From assembly GCF_026230105.1 (NCBI RefSeq), contig NC_079480.1, positions 20,626,488 to 20,690,487 on the forward strand: a DNA stretch of 64,000 nt. Direction: 5' to 3'. Under the pieces are notes generated by a model. The model had not been told where the DNA came from. It was given only the letters and a program-made list of their open reading frames with translations, and made no database searches. Shown piece by piece: positions 9,789-19,991 of the stretch. Every line of letters starts with the position of its first letter. Within the stretch, counting starts at the first letter, position 1. The DNA comes from Diorhabda sublineata. Its lineage: Eukaryota; Arthropoda; Insecta; Coleoptera; Chrysomelidae. The position numbers and the translations under genes are program-made.

Positions 9789-12700
9789 AGTGAGTTTGCA
9801 TCTAACTTTGTCAGATATCATCGAATAACATCGATTGAAGCCCTTTGAGGTCAACTGTCACTTTGTAATAATTGAAAATTTTCAAAGTCTATCTTCCTAA
9901 TTTGAAGTCGCATTTCAACATTTCTCATATATTCGAGTGAGTTTGCATCTAACTTTGTCAGATATCATCGAATAACATCGATTGAAGCCCTTTGAGGTCA
10001 ACTGTCACTTTGTAATAATTGAAAATTTTCAAAGTCTATCTTCCTAATTTAAAGTCGCATTTCAACATTTCTCATATATTCGAGTGAGTTTGCATCTAAC
10101 TTTGTCAGATATCATCGAATAACATCGATTGAAGCCCATTGAGGTCAACTGTCACTTTGTAATAATTGAAAATTTTCAAAGTCTATCTTCCTAATTTGAA
10201 GTCGCATTTCAACATTTCTCATATATTCGAGTGAGTTTGCATCTAACTTTGTCAGATATCATCGAATAACATCCATTGAAGCCCATTGAGGTCAACTGTC
10301 ACTTTGTAATAATGGAAAATTTTCAAAGTCTATCTTCCTAATTTGAAGTCGAATTTCAACATTTCTCATATATTTGAGTGAGTTTGCATCTAACTTTGTC
10401 AGATATCATCGAATAACATCGAATGAAGCCCATTGAGGTCAACTGTCACTTTGTAATAATTGAAAATTTTCAAAGTCTATCTTCCTAATTTGAAGTCGCA
10501 TTTCAACATTTCTCATATATTTGAGTGTGTTTGCATCTAACTTTGTCAGATATCATCGAATAACATCGATTGAAGCCCATTGAGGTCAACTGTCACTTTG
10601 TAATAATTGAAAATTTTCAAAGTCTATCTTCCTAATTTGAAGTCGAATTTCAACATTTCTCATATATTTGAGTGAGTTTGCATCTAACTTTGTCAGATAT
10701 CATCGAATAACATCCATTGAAGCCCATTGAGGTCAACTGTCACTTTGTAATAATTGAAAATTTTCAAAGTCTATCTTCCTAATTTGAAGTCGAATTTCAA
10801 CATTTCTCATATATTTGAGTGAGTTTGCATCTAACTTTGTCAGATATCATCGAATAACATCGATTGAAGCCCATTGAGGTCAACTGTCACTTTGTAATAA
10901 TTGAAAATTTTCAAAGTCTATCTTCCTAATTTGAAGTCGCATTTCAACATTTCTCATATATTCTAGTGAGTTTGCATCTAACTTTGTCAGATATCATCGA
11001 ATAACATCCATTGAAGCCCATTGAGGTCAACTGTCACTTTGTAATAATTGAAAATTTTCAAAGTCTATCTTCCTAATTTGAAGTCGAATTTCAACATTTC
11101 TCATATATTTGAGTGAGTTCGCATCTAACTTTGTCAGATATCATCGAATAACATCCATTGAAGCCCATTGAGGTCAACTGTCACTTTGTAATAATTGAAA
11201 ATTTTCAAAGTCTATCTTCCTAATTTGAAGTCGAATTTCAACATTTCTCATATATTTGAGTGAGTTCGCATCTAACTTTGTCAGATATCATCGAATAACG
11301 TCCATTGAAGCCCATTGAGGTCAACTGTCACTTTGTAATAATTGAAAATTTTCAAAGTCTATCTTCCTAATTTGAAGTCGCATTTCAACATTTCTCATAT
11401 ATTTGAGTGTGTTTGCATCTAACTTTGTCAGATATCATCGAATAACATCGATTGAAGCCCTTTGAGGTCAACTGTCACTTTGTAATAATTGAAAATTTTC
11501 AAAGTCTATCTTCCTAATTTGAAGTCGCATTTCAACATTTCTCATATATTCTAGTGAGTTTGCATCTAACTTTGTCAGATATCATCGAATAACATCGATT
11601 GAAGCCCTTTGAGGTCAACTGTCACTTTGTAATAATTGAAAATTTTCAAAGTCTATCTTCCTAATTTGAAGTCGCATTTCAACATTTCTCATATATTCGA
11701 GTGAGTTTGCATCTAACTTTGTCAGATATCATCGAATAACATCGATTGAAGCCCTTTGAGGTCAACTGTCACTTTGGAATAATTGAAAATTTTCAAAGTC
11801 TATCTTCCTAATTTGAAGTCGCATTTCAACATTTCTCATATATTCGAGTGAGTTTGCATCTAACTTTGTCAGATATCATCGAATAACATCGATTGAAGCC
11901 CTTTGAGGACAACTGTCACTTTGTAATAATTGAAAATTTTCAAAGTCTATCTTCCTAATTTGAAGTCGCATTTCAACATTTCTCATATGAGTGAGTTTGC
12001 ATCTAACTTTGTCAGATATCATCGAATAACAACGATTGAAGCCCTTTGAGGTCAACTGTCACTTTGTAATAATTGAAAATTTTCAAAGTCTATCTTCCTA
12101 ATTTGAAGTCCCATTTCAATATTTCTCATATATTCTAGTGAGTTTGCATCTAACTTTGTCAGATATCATCGAATAACATCGATTGAAGCCCTTTGAGGTC
12201 AACTGTCACTTTGTAATAATTGAAAATTTTCAAAGTCTATCTTCCTAATTTGAAGTCGAATTTCAACATTTCTCATATATTGGAGTGAGTTTGCATCTAA
12301 CTTTGTCAGATATCATCGAATAACATCGATTGAAGCCCTTTGAGGTCAACTGTCACTTTGTAATAATTGAAAATTTTCAAAGTCTATCTTCCTAATTTGA
12401 AGTCGCATTTCAACATTTCTCATATATTCGAGTGAGTTTGCATCTAACTTTGTCAGATATCATCGAATAACATCGATTGAAGCCCATTGAGGTCAACTGT
12501 CACTTTGTAATAATTGAAAATTTTCAAAGTCTATCTTCCTAATTTGAAGTCGCATTTCAACATTTCTCATATATTCGAGTGAGTTTGCATCTAACTTTGT
12601 CAGATATAATCGAATAACATCCATTGAAGCCCATTGAGGTCAACTGTCACTTTGTAATAATGGAAAATTTTCAAAGTCTATCTTCCTAATTTGAAGTCGC

Positions 12701-13018
12701 ATTTCAACATTTCTCATATATTCGAGTGAGTTTGCATCTAACTTTGTCAGATATCATCGAATAACATCGATTGAAGCCCTTTGAAGTCAACTGTCACTTT
12801 GTAATAATTGAAAATTTTCAAAGTCTATCTTCCTAATTTTAAGTCGCATTTCAACATTTCTCATATATTCGAGTGAGTTTGCATTTAACTTTGTCAGATA
12901 TCATCGAATAACATCGATTGAAGCCCATTGAGGTCAACTGTCACTTTGTAATAATTGAAAATTTTCAAAGTCTATCTTCCTAATTTGAAGTCGCATTTCA
13001 ACATTTCTCATATATTCT
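9789..13018 (+). repeat. 22-monomer higher-order repeat, unit 2 (3,230 bp)
   Basis: Direct tandem successor of unit 1, with the same monomer order. The match runs on about 207 bp into a third copy, to 13,225, where TTTGAAGTC replaces TTTGAGGTC. The next monomer carries G34C. Shared rare markers with unit 1 include CCCATTTCAATATTTC (8,880 and 12,110), GATATAATC (9,373 and 12,603), TTTGAAGTC (9,551 and 12,781) and CTAATTTTAAG (9,604 and 12,834). Confidence 0.9.
11899..12041 (+). repeat. 143-bp monomer (4-bp deletion), third occurrence
   Basis: Equivalent monomer in 22-monomer unit 2, 3,230 bp after the previous one. It also has GAGGACAAC, a private T-to-A change at monomer position 11. Confidence 0.95.
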
Positions 13019-13312
13019 AGTGAGTTTGCATCTAACTTTGTCAGATATCATCGAATAACATCGATTGAAGCCCTTTGAGGTCAACTGTCACTTTGTAATA
13101 ATTGAAAATTTTCAAAGTCTATCTTCCTAATTTGAAGTCGCATTTCAACATTTCTCATATATTCGAGTGAGTTTGCATCTAACTTTGTCAGATATCATCG
13201 AATAACATCGATTGAAGCCCTTTGAAGTCAACTGTCACTTTGTAATAATTCAAAATTTTCAAAGTCTATCTTCCTAATTTGAAGTCGCATTTCAACATTT
13301 CTCATATATTCG

Positions 13313-14561
13313 AGTGAGTTTGCATCTAACTTTGTCAGATATCATCGAATAACATCGATTGAAGCCCTTTGAGGTCAACTGTCACTTTGTAATAATTGAA
13401 AATTTTCAAAGTCTATCTTCCTAATTTGAAGTCGCATTTCAACATTTCTCATATATTCGAGTGAGTTTGCATCTAACTTTGTCAGATATCATCGAATAAC
13501 ATCGATTGAAGCCCTTTGAGGTCAACTGTCACTTTGTAATAATTGAAAATTTTCAAAGTCTATCTTCCTAATTTAAAGTCGCATTTCAACATTTCTCATA
13601 TATTCGAGTGAGTTTGCATCTAACTTTGTCAGATATCATCGAATAACATCGATTGAAGCCCATTGAGGTCAACTGTCACTTTGTAATAATTGAAAATTTT
13701 CAAAGTCTATCTTCCTAATTTGAAGTCGCATTTCAACATTTCTCATATATTCGAGTGAGTTTGCATCTAACTTTGTCAGATATCATCGAATAACATCCAT
13801 TGAAGCCCATTGAGGTCAACTGTCACTTTGTAATAATGGAAAATTTTCAAAGTCTATCTTCCTAATTTGAAGTCGAATTTCAACATTTCTCATATATTTG
13901 AGTGAGTTTGCATCTAACTTTGTCAGATATCATCGAATAACATCGAATGAAGCCCATTGAGGTCAACTGTCACTTTGTAATAATTGAAAATTTTCAAAGT
14001 CTATCTTCCTAATTTGAAGTCGCATTTCAACATTTCTCATATATTTGAGTGTGTTTGCATCTAACTTTGTCAGATATCATCGAATAACATCGATTGAAGC
14101 CCATTGAGGTCAACTGTCACTTTGTAATAATTGAAAATTTTCAAAGTCTATCTTCCTAATTTGAAGTCGAATTTCAACATTTCTCATATATTTGAGTGAG
14201 TTTGCATCTAACTTTGTCAGATATCATCGAATAACATCCATTGAAGCCCATTGAGGTCAACTGTCACTTTGTAATAATTGAAAATTTTCAAAGTCTATCT
14301 TCCTAATTTGAAGTCGAATTTCAACATTTCTCATATATTCGAGTGAGTTTGCATCTAACTTTGTCAGATATCATCGAATAACATCGATTGAAGCCCATTG
14401 AGGTCAACTGTCACTTTGTAATAATTGAAAATTTTCAAAGTCTATCTTCCTAATTTGAAGTCGCATTTCAACATTTCTCATATATTCTAGTGAGTTTGCA
14501 TCTAACTTTGTCAGATATCATCGAATAACATCCATTGAAGCCCATTGAGGTCAACTGTCAC
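13313..14561 (+). repeat. 22-monomer higher-order repeat, truncated third unit
   Basis: This stretch matches unit 2 at an offset of 3,524 bp (24 monomers less 4 bp), so about two extra monomers separate it from the regular phase. It keeps the CTAATTTAAAG, AATGG, CATCGAATG and GAGTGTGTTTG markers in order. One difference is TTCGAG for TTTGAG at about 14,340. The correspondence stops abruptly at the 11-bp deletion near 14,561, after which the monomer order no longer follows the unit. Confidence 0.85.
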
Positions 14562-14676
14562 ACAAAATTTTCAAAGTCTATCTTCCTAATTTGAAGTCGC
14601 ATTTCAACATTTCTCATATATTCGAGTGAGTTTGCATCTAACTTTGTCAGATATCATCGAATAACATCGATTGAAG
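14541..14676 (+). repeat. 136-bp monomer (11-bp net deletion)
   Basis: Here CTGTCAC is followed by ACAAAATTTTC instead of the usual TTTGTAATAATTGAAAATTTTC. Thirteen bases are replaced by two, a net loss of 11 bp. This removes the left arm of the palindrome and the ACTTTG element. It is the shortest monomer in the window and coincides with the end of the truncated third 22-monomer unit. Confidence 0.95.
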
Positions 14677-14970
14677 CCCTTTGAAGTCAACTGTCACTTT
14701 GTAATAATTGAAAATTTTCAAAGTCTATCTTCCTAATTTGAAGTCGAATTTCAACATTTTTCAAATATTTGAGTGAGTTTGCATCTAACTTTGTCAGATA
14801 TCATCGAATAACATCGATTGAAGCCCTTTGAGGTCAACTGTCACTTTGTATTAATTCAAAATTTTCAAAGTCTATCTTCCTAATTTGAAGTCGCATTTCA
14901 ACATTTCTCATATATTCGAGTGAGTTTGCATCTAACTTTGTCAGATATCATCGAATAACATCCATTGAAG

Positions 14971-15113
14971 CCCATTGAGGTCAACTGTCACTTTGTAATA
15001 ATTGAAAATTTTCAAAGTCTATCTTCCTAATTTGAAGTCGCATTTCAACATTTCTCATATGAGTGAGTTTGCATCTAACTTTGTCAGATATCATCGAATA
15101 ACATCGATTGAAG
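14971..15113 (+). repeat. 143-bp monomer (4-bp deletion) in a different context
   Basis: This monomer has the same CATATGAGTGAG deletion as the three earlier ones, but it starts with CCCATTG, ends with ACATCGATTG rather than ACAACGATTG, and is followed by CCCATTG. The indel is therefore on a different haplotype background, suggesting short-tract gene conversion or recurrent deletion. Confidence 0.92.
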
Positions 15114-15417
15114 CCCATTGAGGTCAACTGTCACTTTGTAATAATTGAAAATTTTCAAAGTCTATCTTCCTAATTTGAAGTCGCATTTCAACATTTCTCA
15201 TATATTCGAGTGAGTTTGCATCTAACTTTGTCAGATATCATCGAATAACATCGATTGAAGCCCTTTGAGGTCAACTGTCACTTTGTAATAATTGAAAATT
15301 TTCAAAGTCTATCTTCCTAATTTGAAGTCGAATTTCAACATTTTTCATATATTTGAGTGAGTTTGCATCTAACTTTGTCAGATATCATCGAATAACATCG
15401 ATTGAAGCCCTTTGAGG

Positions 15418-16152
15418 TCAACTGTCACTTTGTAATAATTGAAAATTTTCAAAGTCTATCTTCCTAATTTGAAGTCGAATTTCAACATTTCTCATATATT
15501 GGAGTGAGTTTGCATCTAACTTTGTCAGATATCATCGAATAACATCGATTGAAGCCCTTTGAGGTCAACTGTCACTTTGTAATAATTGAAAATTTTCAAA
15601 GTCTATCTTCCTAATTTGAAGTCGCATTTCAACATTTCTCATATATTCGAGTGAGTTTGCATCTAACTTTGTCAGATATCATCGAATAACATCGATTGAA
15701 GCCCATTGAGGTCAACTGTCACTTTGTAATAATTGAAAATTTTCAAAGTCTATCTTCCTAATTTGAAGTCGCATTTCAACATTTCTCATATATTCGAGTG
15801 AGTTTGCATCTAACTTTGTCAGATATCATCGAATAACATCCATTGAAGCCCATTGAGGTCAACTGTCACTTTGTAATAATTGAAAATTTTCAAAGTCTAT
15901 CTTCCTAATTTGAAGTCGAATTTCAACATTTCTCATATATTTGAGTGAGTTTGCATCTATCTTTGTCAGATATCATCGAATAACATCGATTGAAGCCCAT
16001 TGAGGTCAACTGTCACTTTGTAATAATTGAAAATTTTCAAAGTCTATCTTCCTAATTTGAAGTCGCATTTCAACATTTCTCATATATTCTAGTGAGTTTG
16101 CATCTAACTTTGTCAGATATCATCGAATAACATCGATTGAAGCCCTTTGAGA
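15418..16152 (+). repeat. 5-monomer tandem unit, copy 1 (735 bp)
   Basis: Positions 15,418-16,615 match 16,153-17,350 at an offset of exactly 735 bp (5 x 147). The unit includes a TTGGAG monomer and a rare CATCTATCTTTGTC monomer (A112T) at about 15,960. I saw no difference between the copies. Confidence 0.88.
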
Positions 16153-16887
16153 TCAACTGTCACTTTGTAATAATTGAAAATTTTCAAAGTCTATCTTCCT
16201 AATTTGAAGTCGAATTTCAACATTTCTCATATATTGGAGTGAGTTTGCATCTAACTTTGTCAGATATCATCGAATAACATCGATTGAAGCCCTTTGAGGT
16301 CAACTGTCACTTTGTAATAATTGAAAATTTTCAAAGTCTATCTTCCTAATTTGAAGTCGCATTTCAACATTTCTCATATATTCGAGTGAGTTTGCATCTA
16401 ACTTTGTCAGATATCATCGAATAACATCGATTGAAGCCCATTGAGGTCAACTGTCACTTTGTAATAATTGAAAATTTTCAAAGTCTATCTTCCTAATTTG
16501 AAGTCGCATTTCAACATTTCTCATATATTCGAGTGAGTTTGCATCTAACTTTGTCAGATATCATCGAATAACATCCATTGAAGCCCATTGAGGTCAACTG
16601 TCACTTTGTAATAATTGAAAATTTTCAAAGTCTATCTTCCTAATTTGAAGTCGAATTTCAACATTTCTCATATATTTGAGTGAGTTTGCATCTATCTTTG
16701 TCAGATATCATCGAATAACATCGATTGAAGCCCATTGAGGTCAACTGTCACTTTGTAATAATTGAAAATTTTCAAAGTCTATCTTCCTAATTTGAAGTCG
16801 CATTTCAACATTTCTCATATATTCTAGTGAGTTTGCATCTAACTTTGTCAGATATCATCGAATAACATCGATTGAAGCCCTTTGAGA
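16153..16887 (+). repeat. 5-monomer tandem unit, copy 2 (735 bp)
   Basis: Second copy of the preceding 735-bp unit. The match continues into a third partial copy to 17,350, where a T33G monomer breaks it. The rare CATCTATCTTTGTC marker recurs at about 16,690. Confidence 0.88.
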
Positions 16888-18001
16888 TCAACTGTCACTT
16901 TGTAATAATTGAAAATTTTCAAAGTCTATCTTCCTAATTTGAAGTCGAATTTCAACATTTCTCATATATTGGAGTGAGTTTGCATCTAACTTTGTCAGAT
17001 ATCATCGAATAACATCGATTGAAGCCCTTTGAGGTCAACTGTCACTTTGTAATAATTGAAAATTTTCAAAGTCTATCTTCCTAATTTGAAGTCGCATTTC
17101 AACATTTCTCATATATTCGAGTGAGTTTGCATCTAACTTTGTCAGATATCATCGAATAACATCGATTGAAGCCCATTGAGGTCAACTGTCACTTTGTAAT
17201 AATTGAAAATTTTCAAAGTCTATCTTCCTAATTTGAAGTCGCATTTCAACATTTCTCATATATTCGAGTGAGTTTGCATCTAACTTTGTCAGATATCATC
17301 GAATAACATCCATTGAAGCCCATTGAGGTCAACTGTCACTTTGTAATAATGGAAAATTTTCAAAGTCTATCTTCCTAATTTGAAGTCGAATTTCAACATT
17401 TCTCATATATTTGAGTGAGTTTGCATCTAACTTTGTCAGATATCATCGAATAACATCGATTGAAGCCCATTGAGGTCAACTGTCACTTTGTAATAATTGA
17501 AAATTTTCAAAGTCTATCTTCCTAATTTGAAGTCGCATTTCAACATTTCTCATATATTCTAGTGAGTTTGCATCTAACTTTGTCAGATATCATCGAATAA
17601 CATCGATTGAAGCCCTTTGAGGTCAACTGTCACTTTGTAATAATTGAAAATTTTCAAAGTCTATCTTCCTAATTTGAAGTCGCATTTCAACATTTCTCAT
17701 ATATTCGAGTGAGTTTGCATCTAACTTTGTCAGATATCATCGAATAACATCGATTGAAGCCCTTTGAGGTCAACTGTCACTTTGTAATAATTGAAAATTT
17801 TCAAAGTCTATCTTCCTAATTTGAAGTCGCATTTCAACATTTCTCATATATTCGAGTGAGTTTGCATCTAACTTTGTCAGATATCATCGAATAACATCGA
17901 TTGAAGCCCTTTGAGGTCAACTGTCACTTTGTAATAATTGAAAATTTTCAAAGTCTATCTTCCTAATTTGAAGTCGCATTTCAACATTTCTCATATATTC
18001 T

Positions 18002-18589
18002 AGTGAGTTTGCATCTAACTTTGTCAGATATCATCGAATAACATCGATTGAAGCCCTTTGAGGTCAACTGTCACTTTGTAATAATTGAAAATTTTCAAAG
18101 TCTATCTTCCTAATTTGAAGTCGCATTTCAACATTTCTCATATATTCGAGTGAGTTTGCATCTAACTTTGTCAGATATCATCGAATAACATCGATTGAAA
18201 CCCTTTGAGGTCAACTGTCACTTTGTAATAATTGAAAATTTTCAAAGTCTATCTTCCTAATTTGAAGTCGAATTTCAACATTTCTCATATATTGGAGTGA
18301 GTTTGCATCTAACTTTGTCAGATATCATCGAATAACATCGATTGAAGCCCTTTGAGGTCAACTGTCACTTTGTAATAATTGAAAATTTTCAAAGTCTATC
18401 TTCCTAATTTGAAGTCGCATTTCAACATTTCTCATATATTCGAGTGAGTTTGCATCTAACTTTGTCAGATATCATCGAATAACATCGATTGAAACCCTTT
18501 GAGGTCAACTGTCACTTTGTAATAATTGAAAATTTTCAAAGTCTATCTTCCTAATTTGAAGTCGAATTTCAACATTTCTCATATATTGG
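18002..18589 (+). repeat. 2-monomer tandem duplication (2 x 294 bp)
   Basis: Positions 18,002-18,492 match 18,296-18,786. The shared marker is GAAACCC (G147A) at about 18,197 and 18,491, found only in these two monomers of zone A. Each unit pairs a TTCGAG/GCATTT monomer with a TTGGAG/GAATTT monomer. Confidence 0.85.
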
Positions 18590-19817
18590 AGTGAGTTTGC
18601 ATCTAACTTTGTCAGATATCATCGAATAACATCGATTGAAGCCCTTTGAGGTCAACTGTCACTTTGTAATAATTGAAAATTTTCAAAGTCTATCTTCCTA
18701 ATTTGAAGTCGCATTTCAACATTTCTCATATATTCGAGTGAGTTTGCATCTAACTTTGTCAGATATCATCGAATAACATCGATTGAAGCCCATTGAGGTC
18801 AACTGTCACTTTGTAATAATTGAAAATTTTCAAAGTCTATCTTCCTAATTTGAAGTCGCATTTCAACATTTCTCATATATTCGAGTGAGTTTGCATCTAA
18901 CTTTGTCAGATATCATCGAATAACATCCATTGAAGCCCATTGAGGTCAACTGTCACTTTGTAATAATGGAAAATTTTCAAAGTCTATCTTCCTAATTTGA
19001 AGTCGCATTTCAACATTTCTCATATATTCGAGTGAGTTTGCATCTAACTTTGTCAGATATCATCGAATAACATCGATTGAAGCCCTTTGAGGTCAACTGT
19101 CACTTTGTAATAATTGAAAATTTTCAAAGTCTATCTTCCTAATTTGAAGTCGAATTTCAACATTTCTCATATATTGGAGTGAGTTTGCATCTAACTTTGT
19201 CAGATATCATCGAATAACATCGATTGAAGCCCTTTGAGGTCAACTGTCACTTTGTAATAATTGAAAATTTTCAAAGTCTATCTTCCTAATTTGAAGTCGC
19301 ATTTCAACATTTCTCATATATTCGAGTGAGTTTGCATCTAACTTTGTCAGATATCATCGAATAACATCCATTGAAGCCCATTGAGGTCAACTGTCACTTT
19401 GTAATAATGGAAAATTTTCAAAGTCTATCTTCCTAATTTGAAGTCGAATTTCAACATTTCTCATATATTTGAGTGAGTTTGCATCTAACTTTGTCAGATA
19501 TCATCGAATAACATCGATTGAAGCCCATTGAGGTCAACTGTCACTTTGTAATAATTGAAAATTTTCAAAGTCTATCTTCCTAATTTGAAGTCGCATTTCA
19601 ACATTTCTCATATATTCTAGTGAGTTTGCATCTAACTTTGTCAGATATCATCGAATAACATCGATTGAAGCCCTTTGAGGTCAACTGTCACTTTGTAATA
19701 ATTGAAAATTTTCAAAGTCTATCTTCCTAATTTGAAGTCGAATTTCAACATTTCTCATATATTGGAGTGAGTTTGCATCTAACTTTGTCAGATATCATCG
19801 AATAACATCGATTGAAG

Positions 19818-19991
19818 CCCTTTGAGGTCAACTGTCACTTTGTAATAATTGAAAATTTTCAAAGTCTATCTTCCTAATTTGAAGTCGCATTTCAACATTT
19901 CTCATATATTCGAGTGAGTTTGCATTTCTCATATATTCTAGTGAGTTTGCATCTAACTTTGTCAGATATCATCGAATAACATCGATTGAAG
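19818..19991 (+). repeat. 174-bp chimeric monomer (27-bp internal duplication)
   Basis: After GAGTTTGCAT the sequence returns to TTTCTCATATATTCTAG before resuming GTGAGTTTGCATC. Positions about 19,923-19,949 therefore repeat monomer positions 79-105. The first pass has TTCGAG and the second TTCTAG, so the two parts come from different monomer types. The simplest reading is recombination between two neighbouring monomers, with loss of 120 bp, at the shared CAT of TTTGCATC and CAACATTTC. It is the only long-form monomer of this kind in the window and lies close to the zone A/B change. Confidence 0.95.
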
